Assembly (NCBI RefSeq): GCF_002895005.1
Contig: NZ_POWF01000007.1
Coordinates: 169,706-233,705 of the forward strand
Length of the DNA: 64,000 nucleotides
Direction of reading: 5' to 3'
DNA from: Hanstruepera neustonica
Lineage (GTDB): Bacteria > Bacteroidota > Bacteroidia > Flavobacteriales > Flavobacteriaceae
The position numbers were made by a program, and so were the translations under genes. Positions 55,268 through 64,000 of this stretch are shown here, in pieces. The notes under the pieces are model-generated. The model saw only the letters and a program-made list of their open reading frames with translations, searched no databases and was not told the DNA's origin. The number at the start of each line of letters is the position of its first letter. Positions within the stretch are counted from its first letter, which is position 1.

Positions 55268-56573
55268 GCATTTTATTTTTTATGGGTTGTTTTTAAGTTC
55301 GTTACACCTATTCTCTCAAGAAATTTTGACTACAAATCAAGCTTTTGAGTTAGCACTGGAACATAATTATGGTATTAAAATAACCAATAATGCGGTTGAA
55401 GTTGCAGAAAATAACACAAGTATTCTAAATTCAGGCTATCTACCTATAGTTACTGGAAATGCAGGTGCTAATTATAATTTAGACAACACTGAAGCAAAAT
55501 TTTCCAATGGTGAAACTACAACATTATCAGGTGCTGAAAGCTCAAACTATAATGCCTCTTTAAATCTGAATTATACCATTTTTGATGGTATGGGAAGACA
55601 GTACAATATTCAACGATTTCAAGAAGAATATTCCTTATCAAAACTGGATGCTCGTGCAACCATTGAAAATGTGGTTTTACAACTTTTTACAGTTTATTAT
55701 TCCGTAGTCCGAATTTCAGAAAACACAACAGCACTGGAACAAACATTCAGCATTTCTAAAGATAGACTCAAACGCGCAGAATATCAATTTGAATACGGAC
55801 AAGACACTAAATTAGGGGTTTTGAATGCTCGAGTAGATATTAATAATGACAGCATTAACCTCATAAACATCAAACAGCAACTCAAAAATACCAAAAGAGA
55901 CCTGAATGTTATTTTAGGTGCCCAATTAAATGATGATTTCAATGTAGAAACAGACATGGATTTTCTATTAGAATTGAACAAAGAAGACCTAATGTCAAAA
56001 ACCAAGGCGAATAATGTTGCGCTTTTACAGGCTGATAAAAACATTTCAATAAGTGAAATTGATATTAGATCCAGTAAAGCACGATATTTACCAACTCTGG
56101 GACTAACAGGTTCCTATGGCTGGAACAAAAGCAATAATAATGCGGCGGCATTTGTTTCAGAGGTAACGGGTGACGGTCTATCGGCTGGTTTAAGTCTCAA
56201 TTGGAATATATTTGATGGTGGCAGCACTGCAACCCAAATCAAAAACACAAAGATACTTCTGGAAAATCAAAAAATATTAAAGGAAGAACTCGAAATAACC
56301 ATAGAACGAGACTTCAATAATGCATGGGATGATTATCAAAATAAATTACTGATCTATAATGTTCAAGAAAATAATATCCAAACATTCTTGGACAATTTCA
56401 ATAGAACTGAAGAAAAATATAAACTGGGACAAGCTACTTCTTTAGAATTTAGACAGGCACAATTAAATTTGCGTAATGCTGAAATTAGTAGAAATCAAGC
56501 AAAATATGATGCAAAAATTGCCGAGTTGACCGTTTTACAAATGAGCGGTGAATTATTGAATATTGATTTTTAA
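55257..56573 (+). CDS. TolC-family outer-membrane efflux channel
   Basis: This 438-residue protein has a signal peptide (residues 1-20, ending LFSQ). The body is made of two repeats of long helices and strands typical of the TolC/OEP family: ALEHNYGIKITNNAVEVAENN, NSGYLPIVTGNAGANYN, and the second repeat ADKNISISEIDIRSSKARYL. It makes the outer-membrane exit duct for the pump encoded upstream. ATG overlaps the pump stop by 11 bases, so all three genes are coupled. Confidence 0.93.
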   Translation: MSIKHFIFYGLFLSSLHLFSQEILTTNQAFELALEHNYGIKITNNAVEVAENNTSILNSGYLPIVTGNAGANYNLDNTEAKFSNGETTTLSGAESSNYNASLNLNYTIFDGMGRQYNIQRFQEEYSLSKLDARATIENVVLQLFTVYYSVVRISENTTALEQTFSISKDRLKRAEYQFEYGQDTKLGVLNARVDINNDSINLINIKQQLKNTKRDLNVILGAQLNDDFNVETDMDFLLELNKEDLMSKTKANNVALLQADKNISISEIDIRSSKARYLPTLGLTGSYGWNKSNNNAAAFVSEVTGDGLSAGLSLNWNIFDGGSTATQIKNTKILLENQKILKEELEITIERDFNNAWDDYQNKLLIYNVQENNIQTFLDNFNRTEEKYKLGQATSLEFRQAQLNLRNAEISRNQAKYDAKIAELTVLQMSGELLNIDF

Positions 56574-56628
56574 CTTCACGGAAACCATTCCTTTTACTGG
56601 CAATTTAATACGATTACCAACTTCATAA

Positions 56629-58926
<2,298 letters not shown>

Positions 58927-58942
58927 TTATAATATTAACATG

Positions 58943-58972
58943 AAAAGCTCCTTTTTAAGGAGCTTTTTTTAT
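58943..58972 (+). terminator. Intrinsic terminator after isocitrate dehydrogenase
   Basis: An 11-bp perfect stem (AAAAGCTCCTT / AAGGAGCTTTT) with a 3-base loop and T-run, 16 bases after the stop codon. Confidence 0.9.
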
Positions 58973-58997
58973 AGTTTTATTTAAAATTGCTATTTAT

Positions 58998-61373
58998 ATG
59001 ACCATACGATTTTATTGTACCTTAACTATCTTACTATTTATAGGTCATAATATCTTCTCACAAGATAAATTTACATTAAGTGGTATTGTTTCAGATTTAG
59101 AAAGTAACGAAACATTAATAGGTGTTAATATCATCTTCCCAGAATTAAAAACAGGTGCTACAACCAATGAGTATGGTTTCTATTCAATTTCTTTACCTCC
59201 TGGTACTTATGAATTAGTAATTAGCTATTTAGGTTACCAAAATTTAAGGGATACAATCAACCTCACTGAAAACCTCAAAAAAGATTTTAGTTTAATGGAA
59301 TCTATTGAAAGCCTTAACGAGGTTGTCATAAAAGAAAATGTTGAGAAACTCAATATAAGAAAACCACAAATGAGCATTAATGCATTATCAGCCAATACTA
59401 TCAAACAGATTCCTGTTGTTTTTGGTGAAGCCGATATCATAAAAGCCATAACACTATTGCCAGGAGTTACAACTGCTGGTGAGGGCGCATCGGGTTTCAA
59501 TGTTCGTGGCGGTGCAGCTGATCAAAATTTAATTTTATTAGACGAAGCCATTATTTATAACTCATCACATTTGTTTGGTTTCTTTTCAGTTTTTAATCCA
59601 GATGCCATAAAAGATTTAAAACTTTACAAAGGCGGTATCCCTGCAAGATATGGTGGTCGGGTTTCATCTGTATTAGATATTTACCAAAAGGAGGGAAACA
59701 GTAATCAATTCCATTTAAATGGTGGCATTGGATTAATTTCGAGTAGACTATTGGCAGAAGGCCCCATAAACAAAGGAAAAGGTTCTTTTTTATTAGGTGG
59801 CAGAGCCACATATGCCCACTTATTTCTACCCCTATTTGATGTTGAAAATAAGGCGTATTTCTATGACTTGAACACTAAAATAAGTTATAAACTAAATCAA
59901 AACAATAACATCTATTTATCTGGATATTTTGGGCGCGATGTGTTTAGTTTAAATGAGAGTTTTAGAAATACGTATGGTAATACGGTTTTAAACTTCAGGT
60001 GGAACCATCTGTTTTCAGACAAGCTTTTTTCAAACTTATCTCTTATTTATTCAGACTATTATTATGGGCTTCAACTGGATTTCGTTGGATTTAATTGGGA
60101 TTCAGGCATTCGAAATTTCAATCTAAAATACGATTTCAAACACTATTTAAGTGATAAAATCAAATTACAATATGGGTTAAATAGCATCTACCACAAATTC
60201 AACCCAGGTGAAATCAAACCCTCAAATGACGAATCTGGTATCAATCCAGAAAAATTAATCGATAAATATGCTTTTGAAAATGCACTCTATTTGGATGTGG
60301 AACATAGAATATCGAATAAATTAACTGCGTCCTACGGTATCAGGTATAATTCATTCTTGAGATTAGGGCAGGATGAATTAAATATCTATGAAAATAACCA
60401 AGCTGTCAATTTCAATCAAACAATTCAAATTTATGAAAAGTCTGAGCCTATTGGAACTGAAAACTACAATGGAAGTGATGTCATTAAATCATTCGGGAAT
60501 TTTGAACCAAGATTAGCTTTATCTCTTGTACTAAATGATAGGTCTTCTATTAAAACTAGTTACAACCGTTTAAGTCAATATCTGCATTTAATATCGAATA
60601 CAAGTTCTCCAACACCATTGGATGTTTGGGCACCAAGTGGTAAATATATTAAACCTCAAATACTTGATCAAGTTGCCATAGGTTACTTCAGAAATATTAA
60701 AAATAATACCTATTCTCTCGAAGTGGAGAGTTTTTACAAAAAGGTTCAAAATCGTATCGATTATATTGATGGTGCCGATTTAATTGCTAACGATGCTATT
60801 GAACAAATTGTTTTGAATGGTGAAGCCAGAGCTTATGGGTTAGAAATTTTGTTCCGTAAAAATGAAGGCCGTTTTAAAGGTTGGATTGCCTACACCTTGT
60901 CAAAATCTGAACAGAGAACACCAGGCAGAAATCCTCTGGAGCCCGGAATTAACAATGGAAATTGGTACAATACACCTTATGATAAAACACATGACTTATC
61001 GTTTACAGGAAATTATGACTTTACAAAAAAATGGCGTTTTAATGCTAATTTTTTATTTCAAACAGGCCGACCAGTAACTTATCCAAATGCTCAATATGAG
61101 TATAACGGCATAACGGTTCCAAATTATGGATTGAGAAACGAATATAGGTTACCTGCTTATCATCGTTTAGATATTTCTGCAACCTATACACCAAAACCAA
61201 ATAGTGAAAAAAGATGGAAGGGAGAATGGGTTTTTGGAATTTATAATATTTATAATAGGCGAAATGCAGCAACAATAACTTTCCAGGAAAATAGAGAAAC
61301 TAGGATAAATGAAGCTGTCAGGTTTTCTATTTTTGGAATAGTTCCTTCAGTTTCATATAACTTTACATTTTAA
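58998..61373 (+). CDS. TonB-dependent receptor with N-terminal carboxypeptidase-like domain
   Basis: This 791-residue outer-membrane protein has a signal peptide (residues 1-21). A carboxypeptidase-regulatory-like beta sandwich follows (about 25-110; GIVSDLESNETLIGVNI, YGFYSISLPPGTYEL), then a plug domain (about 115-230; PGVTTAGEGASGFNVRGGAADQNL) and a 22-strand barrel ending in Phe. It imports an unknown ligand with TonB energy. It is followed 4 bases later by a DUF4249 lipoprotein gene, a common partner, so the two probably form one uptake system. No SusD-like gene is present, so it is not a standard polysaccharide utilisation pair. Confidence 0.92.
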   Translation: MTIRFYCTLTILLFIGHNIFSQDKFTLSGIVSDLESNETLIGVNIIFPELKTGATTNEYGFYSISLPPGTYELVISYLGYQNLRDTINLTENLKKDFSLMESIESLNEVVIKENVEKLNIRKPQMSINALSANTIKQIPVVFGEADIIKAITLLPGVTTAGEGASGFNVRGGAADQNLILLDEAIIYNSSHLFGFFSVFNPDAIKDLKLYKGGIPARYGGRVSSVLDIYQKEGNSNQFHLNGGIGLISSRLLAEGPINKGKGSFLLGGRATYAHLFLPLFDVENKAYFYDLNTKISYKLNQNNNIYLSGYFGRDVFSLNESFRNTYGNTVLNFRWNHLFSDKLFSNLSLIYSDYYYGLQLDFVGFNWDSGIRNFNLKYDFKHYLSDKIKLQYGLNSIYHKFNPGEIKPSNDESGINPEKLIDKYAFENALYLDVEHRISNKLTASYGIRYNSFLRLGQDELNIYENNQAVNFNQTIQIYEKSEPIGTENYNGSDVIKSFGNFEPRLALSLVLNDRSSIKTSYNRLSQYLHLISNTSSPTPLDVWAPSGKYIKPQILDQVAIGYFRNIKNNTYSLEVESFYKKVQNRIDYIDGADLIANDAIEQIVLNGEARAYGLEILFRKNEGRFKGWIAYTLSKSEQRTPGRNPLEPGINNGNWYNTPYDKTHDLSFTGNYDFTKKWRFNANFLFQTGRPVTYPNAQYEYNGITVPNYGLRNEYRLPAYHRLDISATYTPKPNSEKRWKGEWVFGIYNIYNRRNAATITFQENRETRINEAVRFSIFGIVPSVSYNFTF

Positions 61374-61377
61374 CAAA

Positions 61378-62196
61378 ATGAAAATCAAATATATTTATAT
61401 TATCCTTCTAGCATTTATAAACTTGTCTTGTGAAGACGTCGTTGACGTCGATGTTCCTACTTCAGAACCAAGATTAGTAATTGATGCATCAATTAAATGG
61501 TTTAAAGGAACATCAGGTAATGAACAATTAATAAAATTAACGCTGACTGCTCCATTTTTTAATTACAATGTACCTCCTGCAAATGGTGCTCAGGTATATA
61601 TTACAGATGATAACAATAATACTTATGACTTTATTGAAGAAGATAATACTGGTATTTATAAAAACTTCAATTTTAATCCAGTAATCAACTCAGAATATAC
61701 TTTAACTATTATTTACAATAATGAAACTTACACAGGAACTGAAACTTTTTTACCTGTTGCTGAATTGGAATATGTTGAACAAAATTTAGAAGGAGGCTTT
61801 ACTGGTGAAGATACTGAAATAAAAGCTTTTTTTACGGATCCTGCGGATGAAGAAAACTTTTATTTTTTTGAGTTTATCCCAAGTATTCCAGTAACTCCAA
61901 CACTTGATACATTTAAAGATGAATTTGTAAACGGTAATCTCATTTTTGGTTTTTATGTAGAAGAAGATTTAAATCCAGGTAATCAAGTAATCATAAGAAA
62001 TTATGGTGTTTCGGAGCAATTTTATGAATTTATGTTCATATTACTCCAGCAAACCAGTCAAGGCGGCGGCCCTTTTGAAACCCAGCCTGCTACTGTTAGA
62101 GGAAACTGCATTAATAATACCAATCCTAACAATTACCCACTTGGATATTTTAGATTATCTGAAGTATCTGAAATAATATATACCATTCAAAACTGA
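61378..62196 (+). CDS. DUF4249 family lipoprotein
   Basis: This 272-residue protein has a lipoprotein signal (FINLSC, Cys18) and a DUF4249 beta-rich domain: SEPRLVIDASIKWF, GAQVYITDDNNNTYDF, EYTLTIIYNNETYTGTETFLP, and a C-terminal NYPLGYFRLSEVSE. DUF4249 lipoproteins sit next to TonB-dependent receptors in Bacteroidota and probably bind or help load the ligand at the cell surface. It follows the receptor by 4 bases. Confidence 0.85.
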   Translation: MKIKYIYIILLAFINLSCEDVVDVDVPTSEPRLVIDASIKWFKGTSGNEQLIKLTLTAPFFNYNVPPANGAQVYITDDNNNTYDFIEEDNTGIYKNFNFNPVINSEYTLTIIYNNETYTGTETFLPVAELEYVEQNLEGGFTGEDTEIKAFFTDPADEENFYFFEFIPSIPVTPTLDTFKDEFVNGNLIFGFYVEEDLNPGNQVIIRNYGVSEQFYEFMFILLQQTSQGGGPFETQPATVRGNCINNTNPNNYPLGYFRLSEVSEIIYTIQN

Positions 62197-62211
62197 CACT
62201 TAAAAAATCAG

Positions 62212-62219
62212 TATTTTTG
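62212..62219 (+). promoter_or_regulatory. -7 promoter element of murQ
   Basis: TATTTTTG matches TAnnTTTG and is followed by four bases and the murQ ATG (62224), which predicts a leaderless transcript. No -33 TTG at the usual spacing. Confidence 0.42.
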
Positions 62220-62223
62220 AATC

Positions 62224-63042
62224 ATGGATTTCACTAAAACTACAGAACAGGATTCCAATTATGACCATCTCGAAAAGATGTCGGTCAGAGAATTACTATC
62301 TAACATCAATAAAGAAGACCAAACTGTCCCAATGGCTGTAAAAAAAGTCCTTCCAGAAATTGAAAAGTTAGTTTCTGTAATTGTGAAGAAATTACAAAGT
62401 GGAGGTCGTTTGTTTTATATAGGAGCTGGTACCAGTGGAAGATTGGGAATTGTAGATGCCTCAGAATGTCCTCCAACATTTGGAGTGTCTCATGATTTAG
62501 TCATCGGACTAATAGCAGGTGGAGATTTAGCAATAAGAAAAGCTGTTGAGTTTGCAGAAGATTCAAAAACGCAAGCATGGAGTGATTTGTCACAATACCA
62601 TATCAATTCAAATGATGTTGTTATTGGTATTGCGGCTTCTGGAACAACACCTTATGTTATTGGTGGACTAGAAACCTGTAATAAAAATGATATAGTTACT
62701 GGATGTATTACCTGTAATCATGGGAGTCCATTATCAAAAACTGCCAAATATCCTGTAGAAGTCCTTGTTGGACCCGAATTTGTAACCGGGAGCTCACGTA
62801 TGAAGGCAGGCACAGCTCAAAAATTAGTACTCAATATGATTTCAACCGCTGTAATGATTCAACTAGGAAGAGTGAAGGGAAACAAAATGGTTGACATGCA
62901 ATTAAGTAATAATAAATTGGTGGACAGAGGTACTAAAATGATAATGGATGAATTGAACCTATCTTACCATGATGCCAATAGACTTTTAGAAGAACATGGT
63001 AGTGTTAGGTCTGCTATAGAGAACTTTCATAATGAAAACTAA
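62224..63042 (+). CDS. murQ: N-acetylmuramic acid 6-phosphate etherase
   Basis: MurQ removes lactate from MurNAc 6-phosphate when cell-wall sugars are recycled. The 272-residue SIS-fold enzyme has TEQDSNYDHLEKMSVRELL, GRLFYIGAGTSGRLGIVDA and the catalytic-site segment ECPPTFG, then VIGIAASGTTPYV, and GSSRMKAGTAQKLVLNMIST. Length is slightly below E. coli MurQ (298). It ends by overlapping the next gene by 11 bases. Confidence 0.94.
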   Translation: MDFTKTTEQDSNYDHLEKMSVRELLSNINKEDQTVPMAVKKVLPEIEKLVSVIVKKLQSGGRLFYIGAGTSGRLGIVDASECPPTFGVSHDLVIGLIAGGDLAIRKAVEFAEDSKTQAWSDLSQYHINSNDVVIGIAASGTTPYVIGGLETCNKNDIVTGCITCNHGSPLSKTAKYPVEVLVGPEFVTGSSRMKAGTAQKLVLNMISTAVMIQLGRVKGNKMVDMQLSNNKLVDRGTKMIMDELNLSYHDANRLLEEHGSVRSAIENFHNEN

Positions 63043-63265
63043 ACATACCAATAAAGAAGTTTTGGTAAATGGTCTCAAAAAATTGGCCATAGCTCTTTTA
63101 TACATGTTTTTAGGTCCTATCTTGTTACACATTGCATTTAGTAATCAAGAAAAACCCTTATATATTCCTATCTTAATAGTTGGATTATTAATTTGTTTTT
63201 TTGCTATCTACATGGCCTTTAGAGGTCTTAAAACCATTATTGATAGCATGTTCAATTCAAATTGA
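63032..63265 (+). CDS. Small DUF6095-like membrane protein
   Basis: This 77-residue protein has two membrane helices (about 17-36 and 44-66), a basic N-terminus and a short polar tail. It is commonly found after murQ in Flavobacteriaceae and belongs, from memory, to DUF6095; function unknown. It overlaps murQ by 11 bases and the convergent DinB-like gene by 14 bases at its 3' end. Confidence 0.7.
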   Translation: MKTKHTNKEVLVNGLKKLAIALLYMFLGPILLHIAFSNQEKPLYIPILIVGLLICFFAIYMAFRGLKTIIDSMFNSN

Positions 63266-63752
63266 GTGATTTAGGGGTAGTTGGATTATAACCGAAATCA
63301 GAATCAGGTAGACTAATATTTATGCCATCTAGAATATAGTTAATAATGGCATAATGATGAATCGTGTGGCTATTAGCTTGTGCCAGTAAAGCCGAAAATG
63401 TATAGATTACATCTACTTTCCCAAGTCCTAAATCATCTGTTACCAAAACTTCCCTTTCCAAGTCCTTACAGCTTAAATTTTGAAGTCCATCCTTAATTGT
63501 ATTCAAGTAACTTAAAGCAGAATCGCAACTAGTTTCTACCTCTAAATTCCGACATCTTTTAGTTAAATCAAAATTATTATTACTTGGGTTTAAAATGCAG
63601 TTATAGAAATCAAGAATATGTCTGATATGTGATCCTACACTCGAATGGTATGGGGAAACAGACTTATTGGTTAAGTGGTCATTGGATAAATGTGATAATA
63701 AGATTGTTGTTTTTTGAAGGCTTTTTAAATTGGCTTTAATTATCGGATTCAT
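63252..63752 (-). CDS. DinB-like four-helix protein
   Basis: From ATG 63752 the protein has 166 residues. It looks like a DinB/YfiT four-helix bundle, with possible metal-binding histidines in HSSVGSHIRHILDFY and HTIHHYAIINYIL; related bacterial proteins bind metal and may transfer thiol groups. No catalytic role is proven. A start two codons upstream (63758) cannot be excluded. It lies on the same strand as, and downstream of, the rRNA operon, but is separated from it by a terminator. Confidence 0.7.
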   Translation of the reverse strand: MNPIIKANLKSLQKTTILLSHLSNDHLTNKSVSPYHSSVGSHIRHILDFYNCILNPSNNNFDLTKRCRNLEVETSCDSALSYLNTIKDGLQNLSCKDLEREVLVTDDLGLGKVDVIYTFSALLAQANSHTIHHYAIINYILDGINISLPDSDFGYNPTTPKSLNLN

Positions 63753-63837
63753 AAGCAATTTTGAAACTATAAGAATAATTAGTCAGTAATATAATTAATT
63801 TTCCTCAATTAGTCTTTAAAATCCCAATACCTTACAA

Positions 63838-63873
63838 AACAAAAAACCCTTTCATTGGACAATGAAAGGGTTC
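63838..63873 (-). terminator. rRNA operon terminator
   Basis: A 12-bp perfect stem (AACCCTTTCATT / AATGAAAGGGTT) with a 4-base loop. On the minus strand it is followed by TTTTGTTTT, right after the 5S rRNA gene. Confidence 0.9.
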
Positions 63874-63878
63874 TCAAA

Positions 63879-63986
63879 AAAGGCGGCGACCTACTCTCCC
63901 ACGAGTGCAGTACCATCGGCGCTAACGGGCTTAACTACTCTGTTCGGAATGGTAAGAGGTGAGCCCCGTCGCTATAACCACCTTAA
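63879..63986 (-). rRNA. rrf: 5S ribosomal RNA
   Basis: Read on the minus strand, the sequence contains the 5S hallmarks: GGTGGTTATAGCGACGGGG at the 5' end, CACCTCTTACCATTCCGAAC (loop B/helix III) and the 3' GTGGGAGAGTAGGTCGCCGCC. The 5' and 3' ends (GGCGGCGAC against GTCGC/GGTGG) form helix I. Ends are estimated to within a few bases. The 23S gene should lie just beyond the right edge of the window. Confidence 0.94.
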
Positions 63987-64000
63987 GTCTTTCGGACACT

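Noticed and set aside
58998..62196. Polysaccharide utilisation locus
   Set aside because: The TonB receptor is followed by DUF4249, not SusD, and no glycoside hydrolase is nearby.

Overview
The window is a piece of chromosome from a low-GC (about one third G+C) member of the Bacteroidota, most likely a marine Flavobacteriaceae close to genera such as Formosa, Winogradskyella or Psychroserpens (the genus is an inference). Support comes from type IX secretion C-terminal sorting domains, a TonB-receptor/DUF4249 pair, promoters with the Bacteroidota -7 element TAnnTTTG, weak Shine-Dalgarno use, long-form GAPDH, monomeric isocitrate dehydrogenase, and the gene orders bamD-omega-coaBC-DUF4835-recN and trmD-rplS. 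It is almost entirely coding. No insertion sequence, prophage, CRISPR array or tRNA was recognised. The only RNA gene of known class is a 5S rRNA on the minus strand at the right edge.

Layout. 1-5.8 kb (+): end of a YggS-like gene, an exonuclease/GIY-YIG fusion, a DUF3857 protein, a potassium channel with a zinc ribbon, miaA and a small secreted protein, closed by a bidirectional terminator. 5.9-10.8 kb (-): an RprX/RprY-like two-component system, then coaE, a YbbR protein and a glycosyltransferase. 10.9-16.2 kb (-): three secreted type IX cargo proteins, two of them tandem FG-GAP/ASPIC-UnbV paralogues. 16.3-23.6 kb (-): fabI, recN, DUF4835, coaBC, omega and bamD, then dapA and a DUF6913-like gene. 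23.7-25.8 kb (+): a 5'-nucleotidase split over two genes, and a DoxX protein. 25.8-30.1 kb (-): a membrane protein, ligA, prmC and a GNAT. 30.1-33.2 kb (+): ribD, a HAD hydrolase, a DMT transporter and a YigZ protein. 33.2-37.8 kb: a thioesterase (-), then dnaA, a tyrosine phosphatase, a sugar dehydrogenase-like cargo protein and a tetrapyrrole-methylase-type methyltransferase (+). 37.8-41.9 kb (-): a lysozyme-like protein, DUF2279, mltG, a GNAT and dapF. 42.0-49.6 kb (+): an HtrA protease, GAPDH, two lipoproteins, a coiled-coil membrane protein, an NHL-propeller lipoprotein, trmD and rplS. 49.6-50.25 kb: a non-coding block ending in a terminator-like hairpin. 50.3-56.6 kb (+): a pentapeptide-repeat protein and a complete tripartite RND efflux operon. 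56.7-63.3 kb (+): isocitrate dehydrogenase, a TonB receptor with DUF4249 partner, murQ and a small membrane protein. 63.3-64 kb (-): a DinB-like gene and the end of an rRNA operon.

Most genes are housekeeping. The less expected signals are regulatory or non-coding. (1) Four GTTAA direct repeats at 10-12 bp spacing lie just upstream of the HtrA gene, and a related cluster lies upstream of the two-component operon, which suggests an envelope-stress regulon. (2) Boxes with a central CG at 20-21 bp spacing occur upstream of two unlinked genes and fall in the same phase relative to the -7 element, as expected of a LytTR-type activator. (3) Three genes show TAnnTTTG followed by exactly four bases and ATG, which predicts leaderless mRNAs. 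(4) The 600-base gap between rplS and the pentapeptide-repeat/efflux genes holds two terminator-like hairpins and may encode a small RNA or a leader. None of these is proven by sequence alone.
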